NCBI GenBank assembly: GCA_900545365.1
Contig: UQYL01000004.1
Coordinates: 48,040 to 112,039, forward strand
DNA from: an uncultured Dialister sp.
Lineage (GTDB): Bacteria; Bacillota; Negativicutes; Veillonellales; Dialisteraceae
Length of the DNA: 64,000 nucleotides
Direction of reading: 5' to 3'
Under the pieces are notes generated by a model that was given only the letters and a program-made list of their open reading frames with translations, was not told where the DNA came from and made no database searches. Made by a program: the position numbers and the translations under genes. Each line of letters begins with the position of its first letter. The first letter of the stretch is position 1. This document shows, piece after piece, positions 1 through 8,796 of this stretch.

Positions 1-1766
1 TCTGCCCGGAGGCCGATGTAATTCGCCGAGAGGGCGGCGCGCCATTTGTCCCGGTGGTAGTCCACCGCGCCGGTGAGCTGGAACGCATTGTCGTGGCGCA
101 CCCAGCCGATGGAAGCGCCGTTGTCATCGGTCTTCTTCTCTTCGGGGATGCTCCACGTGAGGCCCCAGCTGGTGGAGAGCACGTCGTTGTGTGCGATGTC
201 GGCGGAGATCTCGATGCCCGTATTCTTGCTGTCCAGATTGTCATAGAGCGCATCGCCCGTGGCTGTGTAGCCGCTCACTTTCTGGATGGAGTCTTTCAGG
301 TCGTAGTGGAAGAGCGCCACCCGCCAGGACGTCTTGCCGTCGTTCAGCTTGTATCCCATCTCGTAGTGCGTGCCGTGCTCCGGCTGGAGATCGATATTGG
401 GCTGCATGGCCGCGCCGCCGAAGATCTGGCTCAGGTAGGGCAGGCGGAAGGACTGGCCCGCTTTCGCGTAGAAAGAGCTGTCGTCGGTGAGGCGGCGGAT
501 GTACTGCACCTCCGGCGTGAATTTGCTCTGGTCTTTCTGCTCGGAGCGGTCAGTCTCGCCGGAGGCGAGATTCCGCGTATGGCCTTCGGCATGGCGGACC
601 AGCGTCTCCCGGCCGGAGAAAATGAGCCGGTCCTTCTCGGTCACGCTCCAGTCGTAGGAGGCGTAGAAGGCGTAGATGTCGCGGGCGTAATTGCTCCGGC
701 TGCCGCCGTCACCGCGGCTGTAGAGATCCATGTCTTCCCGCTGGAATGACGTCCCGAGCAGGAACGAATTCTCTCCGGCAAGGTCGAATTTCTTCTGCAC
801 ATTCACATGGGTATTGTGCCCCTTCCGCCAGCTGTAGCGGAAAGCATCCTTTATGCTGCCGTCCGTATAAAAATTCGTCTGGTCATACTGCCGTTCCTGA
901 GTGCCGTAGGAAGCAAAGGCGGTGAAGCCTTTCTTATCGTCGTAATTCAGAAGGAAACTGTTGTTCTCGTCGTCATAGCGCCGCCGCTGGTACTTGTCCG
1001 CATAGTCCGTGTCCAGAATGTCCACGATATTTTTATTTTTGGAGAAATTGTGGGTGAATGTGAGGCCCTCCGCCAGGTCGTACTTCCAGGTGATTCCCTT
1101 GTCCTCGCCCTTCGCATAGTTGATATGCTGCCACGACTTGGTTTTTCCGCTCCATTTATCTGTGGTGAAGCGTCCCGAATCGCCGCGGTTCTCCAAATAG
1201 GCGGAAACGCTGAACCGGTCCGCGCCGGTATTCACGCTGTAGCGTTCCCGGCCGAAATTCCCGGCGGACACTTTAAGCGACGTGCCGGCATTCTTCCGCG
1301 TGATGATATTGATGACGCCGCCGGAGGCCTCCGAGCCGTAAAGAACGGAGCCCCCGCCGCGGACGACCTCGATATGGTCGATGGTGTCGGCGGCGATGTC
1401 TTCCAGATTGTACTTGCCGTCCTGATTCACCGGCACCCCGTCCACGAGCACGAGCGTGCCCCCGGAAACGCCGCGGATGGAGATCTTGCTGGTCATCGTG
1501 CCCATGGCGGCCCCGCCGGGGAGCTGCGCTGAAGAAGAGAGCCCCAGAGAATGGGAGAGCGCTTCATAGGCGCTTCCCGCGCCGCTCTTCTCGAGATCCT
1601 CCCGGCTGATGACCTCTGTGGACGCCGGCGTGTCCAGATCGGTCGTCTCCTCCCGCGCCGCCGTCACCAGCACCGGATTCAGGGCGTACTCTTCCTCCGC
1701 CCATGCCGTACCGGAGAATGCCACCAGCACAGCGGCGCTCAGCATGACCTTTTTCCTGCGATTCAT
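1..1766 (-). CDS. TonB-dependent outer membrane receptor (BtuB-like), C-terminus beyond window
   Basis: Outer-membrane ligand-gated channel that would use TonB energy to import a bound ligand. The minus-strand frame is open from ATG at 1766 to the window edge (588 codons). It starts with a signal peptide (MNRRKKVMLSAAVL...TAWA). A TonB-box-like stretch (ALNPVLVTA) follows, then a plug domain with LVDGVPVNQDG and VLYGSEASGGVINIITRK, then barrel strands rich in aromatic residues. AGAAAGGAG precedes the start. A -10 TATAAT on the minus strand sits at 1819-1814. It is divergent from a cobalamin-riboswitch-led B12 uptake operon, so a corrinoid is a plausible ligand. However, no riboswitch lies on its own leader, and the ligand cannot be read from sequence. 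The missing C-terminus is due to the window edge. Confidence 0.9.
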   Translation of the reverse strand, partial: MNRRKKVMLSAAVLVAFSGTAWAEEEYALNPVLVTAAREETTDLDTPASTEVISREDLEKSGAGSAYEALSHSLGLSSSAQLPGGAAMGTMTSKISIRGVSGGTLVLVDGVPVNQDGKYNLEDIAADTIDHIEVVRGGGSVLYGSEASGGVINIITRKNAGTSLKVSAGNFGRERYSVNTGADRFSVSAYLENRGDSGRFTTDKWSGKTKSWQHINYAKGEDKGITWKYDLAEGLTFTHNFSKNKNIVDILDTDYADKYQRRRYDDENNSFLLNYDDKKGFTAFASYGTQERQYDQTNFYTDGSIKDAFRYSWRKGHNTHVNVQKKFDLAGENSFLLGTSFQREDMDLYSRGDGGSRSNYARDIYAFYASYDWSVTEKDRLIFSGRETLVRHAEGHTRNLASGETDRSEQKDQSKFTPEVQYIRRLTDDSSFYAKAGQSFRLPYLSQIFGGAAMQPNIDLQPEHGTHYEMGYKLNDGKTSWRVALFHYDLKDSIQKVSGYTATGDALYDNLDSKNTGIEISADIAHNDVLSTSWGLTWSIPEEKKTDDNGASIGWVRHDNAFQLTGAVDYHRDKWRAALSANYIGLRA

Positions 1767-1890
1767 ATCCAATGCTCCTTTCTGAGCTTTTGATGAATGA
1801 AAATCCTACAGACATTATACCTCTTTGAGAAATAAACGGCACTTTTTGTGGAAAATTTAAATAATTTTTGCGAAAATCAGGAGAAATAGT

Positions 1891-1919
1891 TTGACAGATT
1901 AAAAAACACAAGGTAATAT
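1891..1919 (+). promoter_or_regulatory. Promoter of the B12 uptake operon
   Basis: TTGACA at 1891-1896, a 17-bp spacer, and TAATAT at 1914-1919. Transcription would start near 1926, about 50 bases before the cobalamin riboswitch. The match to the sigma-70 consensus is read directly; activity is inferred. Confidence 0.7.
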
Positions 1920-1975
1920 GAGAAGCGTCTTAGAGAAAAATAGGAAAAGTAAATTTAAAACGAAAGATCGCTGAA

Positions 1976-2124
1976 GACAGGTGTCCCCACGGGGACTTAA
2001 TAGGGAATCCGGTACAAGCCGGAGCGGTCCCGCCGCTGTAACAGGGAGCTTTCCGCAGGAACCATTGGGCCGAGGCCTGAGAAGGGGCGGAAAGCAGTGA
2101 ACTGGAGCCAGAAGAACTGCCTGT
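1976..2124 (+). promoter_or_regulatory. Cobalamin riboswitch
   Basis: All hallmark blocks of the cobalamin aptamer are present in order: ACAGGTG at the 5' end, GGGAATCCGGT, AGCCGGAGCGGTCCCGCCGCTGTAAC, GAGC, AAGCAGTGAA (the variant of GCCACTG), and the B12 box GAGCCAGAAGAACTGCC closing with CTGT, which pairs back to ACAG. It is followed within 55 bases by an intrinsic terminator, so control is probably by transcription attenuation: ligand bound gives termination. The downstream genes encode B12 transport, which fits the known role of this class. Confidence 0.93.
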
Positions 2125-2178
2125 TTTCATTCGGCATGCTGCGATAGACAGCCCCTGCCGGAGACGCGGCATTTTTGC

Positions 2179-2212
2179 GCGCCTTCCTGCGGGGAGGCGC
2201 TTTTGTTTTCTT
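2179..2212 (+). terminator. Riboswitch expression-platform terminator
   Basis: The stem pairs GCGCCTTCC with GGGAGGCGC (one G-U pair) around TGCG, at 2179-2200. It is followed by TTTTGTTTTCTT. It lies between the cobalamin aptamer and the first gene. A smaller TGCC...GGCA hairpin ending in TTTTT sits just upstream at about 2157-2176 and may be part of the switch. Confidence 0.75.
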
Positions 2213-2296
2213 CACGCCCGGGCGGAACAAGGCGAGCCGCGGGCTGTGCGGAAATAGATGGGAGATCTGAGTGAGTGAAAAGAAAGGAAGGGAACT

Positions 2297-2707
2297 ATGA
2301 AAAAATGGCTGCTGGCCCTGGCTGTGGCGCTCTTCGCCTGCCTTGCGCCGTGCTTTTTCGCCTCTGCCGCGTCGGTGCGCTCTTCCGATACGATGATCCT
2401 CGACTGGCGGACGGAAAAAGTCTGGACCGACGGGGGCGACCTTTGCGTGAAGGGGACGTTCACCAATAAAAGGGGCGATCTGACGATCACGAAGTTGAAT
2501 GATTTCGTCATGCAGATCACGTTCACGAAGGACGATGGGAGCAAGTATCAGTTCATCGGCCGGCCGGAAAAGATGCCGCTCGTGAAGATCAAAGCGAACG
2601 GCAGGCGGACAGTCACTCTGAACTTCGGGCCTTTTGACGGCGCGTGGAAAGACTGGGTGACCACGGAAACTTATGTATTTACGTATATTAATGGAGCCCG
2701 CTGGTAA
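2297..2707 (+). CDS. Small secreted protein, first gene of the B12 operon, unknown function
   Basis: 136 residues with a clear signal peptide (MKKWLLALAVALFACLAPCFFASAA), so the mature part of about 110 residues would be periplasmic or surface exposed. It contains alternating short beta-type segments (VKGTFTNKR, LTITKLNDFVMQITFTK, TVTLNFGPF, YVFTYINGARW), suggesting a small beta-sandwich. No Cys pair or enzyme motif is seen. AAAGGAAGGGAACT precedes ATG. It lies directly behind the riboswitch terminator and 38 bases before a TonB-dependent receptor, so it is co-regulated with B12 uptake. An accessory role at the cell surface is only inferred from position. I do not recognise the family. Confidence 0.75.
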   Translation: MKKWLLALAVALFACLAPCFFASAASVRSSDTMILDWRTEKVWTDGGDLCVKGTFTNKRGDLTITKLNDFVMQITFTKDDGSKYQFIGRPEKMPLVKIKANGRRTVTLNFGPFDGAWKDWVTTETYVFTYINGARW

Positions 2708-2745
2708 AGAGGAAAAGCGGACCCTGCCTGAAGGGGAAACGATCG

Positions 2746-5175
2746 ATGAAACATAAAATATGGGCTGCGATGATGGCTGCTGCTTCTGTGTCCACCATGG
2801 GGGGGCTGAACAGCTATGCAGCATTTGACGAAAACCTGAATGCATACACGCTGGACGCGGTGGTGGTCGATGCGGACAAGACGAAAAATAAATTCGGCGA
2901 CACCATCACGGAGCAATCCTATTACCGCACCGGCGGCGATGTGAAAGTCATCACGAGAGAAGAAATAGAGAAGCGCCACTACACCGACCTGACGGAAGCG
3001 ATCAAGCGCATTCCCGGCGTGACTTTCCAGAATCCGGGCTACCGAGGCGGCGAATACGGCTATCAGTTTTATAATAACGGCGTCTCCATCAACGGCGATT
3101 CCCGCGTCATCATCCTCGTAGACGGGCGGCGCGTGGACAATGCGGCTTCTACGAGAGTCGGCTCCAATTCCAAGACCGGCTCTAAATCGACGGGGGTCAA
3201 CCTGAATCAGGTGACGAATATGGAGAACGTCGAGAAGATCGAAGTCATCAAAGGCCCGGGCGCTTCGGCCTACGGCGCGGACGCCATGGGCGGGGTCATC
3301 AATATCATCACCCGCAAGGGCGGCATGGATACGACGGGCAGCGTCGACCTGTCCACCGGTTCATGGGATCAGCACAATTATTCCTTCAATGTGTCCGGCT
3401 CGGCGGGCTCTGATAAATCGTGGCACTACTTTATATCGGCGAACCGCAGCATGAGCGGCGACACGAAGTACGTGGACGGCGTCACCGGGGAGACGGGCAC
3501 GCTCGGCGGCTCCCGGTGGAAGGAAGACGGCGTCAATTTCCGCGTGGATAAAGATTTCGATGAAAATCACAGTTTAAAGATCTGGTACAACTATAAAGAA
3601 GGGAAAGATGGCTATCCCATCGCCACGCCGAGCCTCCGATACTGGAATGAAGCGGACTGGAAGCGCATCATCTTCAACGCCGCCGTAGGCCAGCTGGACG
3701 AAAACAACGCGCTCATCGACAATAGTAAGCTTTCCGGGGACGCCAAAAATCCGGGGTACCACAATCTGTACGCCCTGGACGGGCAGCTCTACAATTCGTA
3801 CAGCAAATTCCGAAACACCGACTGGGACATCACCTATACATTCAATAAAGAAAACGGCATGGAAAGCTTCGTCCGCTTCTATGACCAGAGCCATCGCTAC
3901 ATGCACCGTGACAAGTATCAGTGGGGGATCACAGGCAACAACATGTCCGGCGCCTATAAGAGCTGGTATCAAGGCGTGATCGCGGGCGGCGGCACGGTGA
4001 CCGACGCGCTGCTGAACCAGTGGATCAATGAAAATCTGGCGCCCTTCCCGGGAAGCGGCGACCAGACTGCGTTCGACCGGTGGCTGGAACTGACCGGCGG
4101 CAAAGCAGGCGAGCCCACGAGCTGGCACGACGAGAAGAACCGCGGCATCCAGCTCCAGCTGGCCAAATCGTTCGGCATCCATGACGTGATCGGCAGCGTG
4201 ACCTACGATAAGGCAAAGAATTATTCCGTTCGGAAAAATAACGACGGCAGCCGCGACTCCTCTTATGTGCGGAGAAAGACCTGGCAGGCCTATGTGCAGG
4301 ATAAGATCCACATTACGGACAAGTGGGACTTCACTCCCGCGGTGCGCTATTCCAAGTACAGCGCCTTTGAGCATTCGATAGGAAATTCGCAGGGCGTCGG
4401 GGATACGGATGACCTGACGTACATGATGAGCACGGAGTACATGTTCAACGACGCGACGAGCATGTACCTGGGCTGGACGCGGGTCTTCCGCCCGGTGAGA
4501 GAGGGCGATTACACATCGACGGACGGCATCTTCCGTACGCCTCTTGAAGATGAGAAGGGGGACGCCTGGACGATGGGCGTCCGTCGGGAGATCTCGGATA
4601 AGACGACGCTTGCCATCCACTACGATATCACGAAGATGTCCAGCGCTATCGCCACGCTGCCGATCCTGACGGATACGGGAGACATCAGGAGCACCGCGGT
4701 GAACGCGAGGGAAGACAAGCAGTCCTTCAATATCACGCTGGATCATCAGTTCAACGATCATCTGATGCTCTCCGCTTCGTATTCCCACATGAAAGACAAA
4801 TGGAAAGCGAAGCCCGGCTGGATACTCGATTCGAGCTGGGGCTATGCCGACGACGATGATATCAATACGGCCATTAACAGCCTCCGCCCGGCCAACCATT
4901 ATTCTCTGAATCTGTCTTATGAAAACAGAAGGCTGTACACGGGCCTTCTGACGAACTGGTACACCGGCAACAGCACGCACGCTTTTACGGATAAACGGTT
5001 CCTCGTCCTTGACTGGAACATCAACTACGAGATCGCCGACGGCGTGACGCTCTACGGTCTGGTGAACAACCTCACCAATGAGGCCTATGAAACGTCCTTC
5101 AATTCCTGGAACGGCGTGGGGTCTTCCGCGATGCCGGCCAGGAGCTACATGGTGGGCGTGCGGTACACGTTCTGA
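2746..5175 (+). CDS. TonB-dependent outer membrane receptor, probable cobalamin/corrinoid uptake
   Basis: 809 residues: signal peptide to about residue 25, then a TonB-box-like YTLDAVVVDADK. The plug includes VKVITREEIEKRHYTDL, EAIKRIPGVTF, VIILVDGRRVDN and VIKGPGASAYGADAMGGVIN. A long barrel ends in the typical C-terminal aromatic residue (VGVRYTF). It sits in the cobalamin-riboswitch operon, 38 bases after the small secreted gene and upstream of the BtuFCD-like importer, so corrinoid import is the best assignment. Family plugs alone do not separate corrinoid from siderophore or heme receptors; the riboswitch carries that inference. Confidence 0.9.
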   Translation: MKHKIWAAMMAAASVSTMGGLNSYAAFDENLNAYTLDAVVVDADKTKNKFGDTITEQSYYRTGGDVKVITREEIEKRHYTDLTEAIKRIPGVTFQNPGYRGGEYGYQFYNNGVSINGDSRVIILVDGRRVDNAASTRVGSNSKTGSKSTGVNLNQVTNMENVEKIEVIKGPGASAYGADAMGGVINIITRKGGMDTTGSVDLSTGSWDQHNYSFNVSGSAGSDKSWHYFISANRSMSGDTKYVDGVTGETGTLGGSRWKEDGVNFRVDKDFDENHSLKIWYNYKEGKDGYPIATPSLRYWNEADWKRIIFNAAVGQLDENNALIDNSKLSGDAKNPGYHNLYALDGQLYNSYSKFRNTDWDITYTFNKENGMESFVRFYDQSHRYMHRDKYQWGITGNNMSGAYKSWYQGVIAGGGTVTDALLNQWINENLAPFPGSGDQTAFDRWLELTGGKAGEPTSWHDEKNRGIQLQLAKSFGIHDVIGSVTYDKAKNYSVRKNNDGSRDSSYVRRKTWQAYVQDKIHITDKWDFTPAVRYSKYSAFEHSIGNSQGVGDTDDLTYMMSTEYMFNDATSMYLGWTRVFRPVREGDYTSTDGIFRTPLEDEKGDAWTMGVRREISDKTTLAIHYDITKMSSAIATLPILTDTGDIRSTAVNAREDKQSFNITLDHQFNDHLMLSASYSHMKDKWKAKPGWILDSSWGYADDDDINTAINSLRPANHYSLNLSYENRRLYTGLLTNWYTGNSTHAFTDKRFLVLDWNINYEIADGVTLYGLVNNLTNEAYETSFNSWNGVGSSAMPARSYMVGVRYTF

Positions 5176-5207
5176 TCGTCAGGAAGTTTATATATATATA
5201 GCGGAAA

Positions 5208-5230
5208 GCACTTGGAGACAAGTGCCTTTT
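5208..5230 (+). terminator. Weak intra-operon hairpin
   Basis: GCACTTG and CAAGTGC form a 7-bp stem with a GAGA loop at 5208-5225, followed by CTTTTG. It lies in the gap after the receptor and before the next gene. The short U run suggests partial termination or mRNA processing rather than a full stop. Confidence 0.4.
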
Positions 5231-5249
5231 GCCGTATGTAGGAGGAACG

Positions 5250-5906
5250 ATGAAAGCAGTATGGAAATGGACGGCTGCGGCGCTGCTGGCGGGAGCGGCG
5301 CTGTGCGCCACGACGGCCGTTTTTGCGGAGGCGGGGCCGTCTGCGGGAAAAGCGGCGGCTGCCGCGGCAGGCCCGATGAGGCCCAGAACGCAGCTCACGA
5401 TGGAGGAGATGGAGATCATCCTGTCGCAGAAATATTTTCTCACGCCGGAGGAAGCGAGAGCTCATCTGGAGGCGGGCGTAAATTTCCGCGATCTGGAGCG
5501 GGCGGCGCTCTATTCGTACGTGACGGGAAAGACCGTGGACGAGATCCTGGCGGTGAAAAAGGACGAGACCTGGCAGCGGACGGCGTATCTCATCGGCGCG
5601 GTGGGGCAGCGGATGTACGACCGGCAGCTGGAGTGGAAGGCGGAGAATCTTCATCGCTGGTGGGGCATCGACAGGGAAACGGCGCTCAGGTATCTTCGCG
5701 AAGGCTGGCCCATGCACTATGTGAAGATCGCCTGGATCATCGCCGGGCACACGGACTGGACGATGGAAGCGGTGCTCGCAGACAGAAAATATACGGAGAG
5801 CTGGAAAGACTGGTGCGCCCGCCGTCTCGGCGTCTCCGGCGAGACGTATGACAAATGGATCTCCGCCTATGTGGATCCTGCGTATTTTCCGGGGAAGTAT
5901 TTCTGA
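5250..5906 (+). CDS. Secreted protein with internal duplication in the B12 operon, unknown function
   Basis: 218 residues from ATG 5250, chosen because AGGAGGAACG lies just before it; an in-frame ATG at 5229 has no such site. A signal peptide or N-terminal anchor (WKWTAAALLAGAALCATTAVFA) is followed by an Ala-rich linker and a helical, Trp-rich region. Two halves look alike. One runs LTPEEARAHLEAG...TGKTVDEILAVKK...TWQ and the other IDRETALRYLREG...HTDWTMEAVLADRK...SWKDW. They share the pattern EEA-x2-HLxxG ... T-x4-E-x-LA-x-K ... W. It lies between the receptor and the BtuF-like lipoprotein, four bases before the latter. I do not recognise the family; a periplasmic helper for corrinoid transfer is only a positional inference. 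Confidence 0.75.
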   Translation: MKAVWKWTAAALLAGAALCATTAVFAEAGPSAGKAAAAAAGPMRPRTQLTMEEMEIILSQKYFLTPEEARAHLEAGVNFRDLERAALYSYVTGKTVDEILAVKKDETWQRTAYLIGAVGQRMYDRQLEWKAENLHRWWGIDRETALRYLREGWPMHYVKIAWIIAGHTDWTMEAVLADRKYTESWKDWCARRLGVSGETYDKWISAYVDPAYFPGKYF

Positions 5907-5909
5907 GCG

Positions 5910-6953
5910 ATGAAATCTTTGTGGAAAAAAGCCGCGGCGGGAGTGTTCCTGGCGGCGGCGCTCTTTGGCGCCGGCTGCGCGCCGGTGGTGCGGGAGGGGA
6001 CGCCGCCTGCGGAAGCGCCGGATCTGTCGTATGACCCGGCTCATTATCCGGTGACGGTTGAGACGCTGGACAGCCGCGGCGAGAAGAGGGAAGAGACATT
6101 CGAAAGACCGCCCTGGCGGGTGGCGGCGATCTGGCAGAATTCCATAGAAACGCTCATTGCGCTCGGCGTAGGAGACCGGATCATCGCGGCCATGGGGCTG
6201 CCCGACGAGAAGTATCTTCGCCCGGAATATCGGGAGACCTATCGGCACATTCCCTATACGAGCATGGAAAATCTGGACGTGGAGACGATGCTCATGGAGG
6301 AGCCCGATCTCATCGTGGGATGGATGTCTTCTTTCGGCCCGAAAACGCTCCGTTCCACGGAATTCTGGCGCGGCCGCGGCGTGGCGTCGTACATCTCGCA
6401 GGGGTCGGATTTTACAAAGCCCGACCGGCGGCACACCGTGGAGGATGAGTACCGGGATATCCTGAATCTGGGAAAGATCTTCGACAGGGAAGAGAAAGCG
6501 CGGGAGATCGTGGGCGCGATGAAAGAGGCCGTATCCCGGGCGGAGCAGAGAGCGGCCCGGCAGGGCCGCCGCCCGCGGGGGCTCGTCATCGAGTATCTGA
6601 ACAGGGATATCCATGTGTACGGCGAGAAGACGCTCGCCGGCGATATCGTGCGGAAGATGGGCGGCGAGCTGCTCGGCCCGGAGCTCACGTCCATCAGCAA
6701 GGAGCAGATCATCGAGATGGATCCCGACGCGGTCTTCATCGTGGTCATCGAGTCGGCTTACGGCAGCGAGGAGCAGATACTGGATCAGTTCCGGGAGGAG
6801 AAGGCGCTTCGTGAGCTGCGCTGCGTGAAGGAGGGGCGGGTGTACGCGCTGCCGCTCTATGCGGTGTACAGCGCAGGCGTCCGCACGTATGACGGCATTC
6901 AGATCATTGGGAAAGGGCTGTATCCCGGCATGGAAGAAGGAGGAGAGGCATGA
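5910..6953 (+). CDS. btuF: Periplasmic cobalamin-binding lipoprotein, BtuF-like ABC component
   Basis: 347 residues of the FecB/BtuF substrate-binding family (PF01497 type). A lipoprotein signal ends at LFGAGC, so it is anchored at the inner membrane. The two-lobe pattern is visible: an N-lobe with RVAAIWQNSIETLIALGVGDRIIAA and LDVETMLMEEPDLIVGW, a linking helix with VEDEYRDILNLGKIFD, and a C-lobe with ISKEQIIEMDPDAVFIV. Its stop overlaps the permease start by 4 bases (ATGA), indicating translational coupling. Being under a cobalamin riboswitch it most likely delivers corrinoid to the BtuCD-like pair. Homologous proteins also bind heme or ferric siderophores. Confidence 0.85.
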   Translation: MKSLWKKAAAGVFLAAALFGAGCAPVVREGTPPAEAPDLSYDPAHYPVTVETLDSRGEKREETFERPPWRVAAIWQNSIETLIALGVGDRIIAAMGLPDEKYLRPEYRETYRHIPYTSMENLDVETMLMEEPDLIVGWMSSFGPKTLRSTEFWRGRGVASYISQGSDFTKPDRRHTVEDEYRDILNLGKIFDREEKAREIVGAMKEAVSRAEQRAARQGRRPRGLVIEYLNRDIHVYGEKTLAGDIVRKMGGELLGPELTSISKEQIIEMDPDAVFIVVIESAYGSEEQILDQFREEKALRELRCVKEGRVYALPLYAVYSAGVRTYDGIQIIGKGLYPGMEEGGEA

Positions 6954-8008
6954 AGGCTTTTCTGCGGGGGCTGAGTTTTGCGGCGGTGCTGGCCGGTCTG
7001 GGCGTCCTGCTGGCGCTCGCTCTTTTCTGGGCGGCGAGCATCGGCACGGTGAAGCTGCCTTTTTCGGTGATCTGGCAGGCAGTGGCGGCACAGCTTACGG
7101 GCGGGCTGCCCATCGAGGCTCCGGGACAGGGGCCGGTGCATGACATCGTGTGGCTCCTGCGCCTGCCCCGGCTGGTGCTGGCGGCGCTCGTGGGATGCGG
7201 CCTCGCGGTGTGCGGCGTCATCATGCAGGCGATCGTGAAGAATCCGCTGGCCGATCCGTATATCCTTGGGGTGTCTTCCGGGGCGTCCCTCGGTGCGACG
7301 TCGGCGATCCTGCTCGGTATAGGCGCGGCGCTGGGGCCGAATTTCGTGGGCATCGCCGCTTTTTTCGGGGCGTTTGTCGTTTCTCTCGGCGTGCTTTTCA
7401 TTTCTAATCTGGGCGGTCGGTCGAATTCGATGAAGCTCCTTCTGGCAGGCATGGCGCTCTCCGCGGTGTGCGGCGCGTTTTCCAGCTTCATCGTGTATTT
7501 TGCGAATAATAAGGAAGGCATGCAGTCCATCGCCTACTGGATGATGGGGAGCCTGGCAGGGGCGCAGTGGCCGGAGCTGGCAGTGATCGCGCCGGTGATC
7601 CTCCTCTCCGTGCTCTTCTTCTGGACACAGAGCCGGGTGCTGAATCTGATGCTGCTTGGCGATGAGTCGGCTATCACCATGGGAACAGATCTGCATCTGT
7701 ATCGGCAGTGGTACCTGCTCATTTCTTCGCTCATCGTGGGATTTGCGGTGTATTCGGCAGGGATGATCGGCTTTGTGGGGCTCATCATTCCCCATGTGGT
7801 GCGCATGTTCACCGGTCCTGACCACCGGCGGCTCATCCCCGCTGCGGCGCTCTGCGGGGCGATCTTCCTGGTCGTGTCCGACGGCCTCTGCCGTGTGGTC
7901 ATCCCACACACGGAGCTGCCCATCGGCATCCTGATCTCCATGATCGGCGCGCCGGCCTTTATTTATCTCATGGTGAAACGGACGTATGGATTCGGAGGAG
8001 GCAGCTGA
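6950..8008 (+). CDS. btuC: ABC transporter permease, BtuC/FecCD family
   Basis: 352 residues, about ten membrane helices, standard length for FecCD-type permeases. Family signatures include LPRLVLAALVGCGLAVCGVIMQ, NPLADPYILGVSSGASLGA and, near the end, GMIGFVGLIIPHVVRMFTGPDHR, the region contacting the ATPase. The start overlaps the btuF stop by 4 bases and the stop overlaps the next start by 1 base (TGATG). It forms the inner-membrane channel of the B12 importer. Confidence 0.9.
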   Translation: MKAFLRGLSFAAVLAGLGVLLALALFWAASIGTVKLPFSVIWQAVAAQLTGGLPIEAPGQGPVHDIVWLLRLPRLVLAALVGCGLAVCGVIMQAIVKNPLADPYILGVSSGASLGATSAILLGIGAALGPNFVGIAAFFGAFVVSLGVLFISNLGGRSNSMKLLLAGMALSAVCGAFSSFIVYFANNKEGMQSIAYWMMGSLAGAQWPELAVIAPVILLSVLFFWTQSRVLNLMLLGDESAITMGTDLHLYRQWYLLISSLIVGFAVYSAGMIGFVGLIIPHVVRMFTGPDHRRLIPAAALCGAIFLVVSDGLCRVVIPHTELPIGILISMIGAPAFIYLMVKRTYGFGGGS

Positions 8009-8796
8009 TGGAGATCCTGGCGGAAGCGGTGAAATTTTTTATCGGGCAGAAAGAGATCCTTCGGGGGATCGATCTCGAGCTGCGGCCGAAGGAGTTTCTC
8101 GGCATCATCGGGCCGAACGGCAGCGGGAAGAGCACGTTTCTGAAATGCGTGTACCGCGTGCAGCGGCCTTCGGAAGGGAAGATCTTTTTTGACGGGCGGC
8201 TCCTGGATGAACTGTCGTACCGGGAATCGGCGCTGAAGCTGGCCGTGGTGGCGCAGCATAATTATTACAATTTTGATTTTTCCGTGCTGGACGTGGTGCT
8301 CATGGGGCGCTCGCCGCACAAGAAGATGCTCCAGCGGGACAATCGGGAAGATTATGAGATCGCCGGGAAGGCGCTCGCCACGGTGGGGCTCGCCGGGTTT
8401 GAGAAGCGGAATTTCTCCACCCTGTCCGGCGGGGAGCAGCAGCGGGCCATCCTCGCGCGGGCGCTCACGCAGCAGACGGAGTGCCTCGTGCTGGACGAGC
8501 CGACGAACCATCTGGATATCAAGTACCAGCTGGAGATCATGGATATCGTGAAGGGGCTGGGCCTCACGGTGGCGGCGGCGGTGCACGACCTGAATATCGC
8601 CGCCATGTACTGCGACCGGCTTATCGCCATTCAGGACGGGCAGGTCATCGGGGCGGGGACGCCGCGGGAGCTGCTCACGTCGGATTTCATTCGCGCCCTC
8701 TACGGCGTGGAGAGCGAGGTGCGCATCGACGCGGCGGGGCGGATGAATATCGTGTACATTCCGAAGCATTGGCGGAAGAAAGGAGAAGGATCATGA
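8008..8796 (+). CDS. btuD: ABC transporter ATP-binding protein, BtuD/FecE family
   Basis: 262 residues with the complete ATPase motif set: Walker A GPNGSGKST near residue 35, Q-loop VVAQHNYYNF, signature LSGGEQQR, Walker B CLVLDEPTNHLD and H-loop AAVHDLN. It powers the BtuC-like permease, with one-base overlap at the start and four-base overlap with the following CGGC gene. The residues after 235 form the short C-terminal tail typical of FecE-like proteins. Confidence 0.92.
   Translation: MEILAEAVKFFIGQKEILRGIDLELRPKEFLGIIGPNGSGKSTFLKCVYRVQRPSEGKIFFDGRLLDELSYRESALKLAVVAQHNYYNFDFSVLDVVLMGRSPHKKMLQRDNREDYEIAGKALATVGLAGFEKRNFSTLSGGEQQRAILARALTQQTECLVLDEPTNHLDIKYQLEIMDIVKGLGLTVAAAVHDLNIAAMYCDRLIAIQDGQVIGAGTPRELLTSDFIRALYGVESEVRIDAAGRMNIVYIPKHWRKKGEGS

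Noticed and set aside
54..1532. Two forward frames (231 and 241 codons) in the first 1.5 kb
   Set aside because: Opposite strand of the TonB-dependent receptor, which has signal peptide, plug and barrel motifs.
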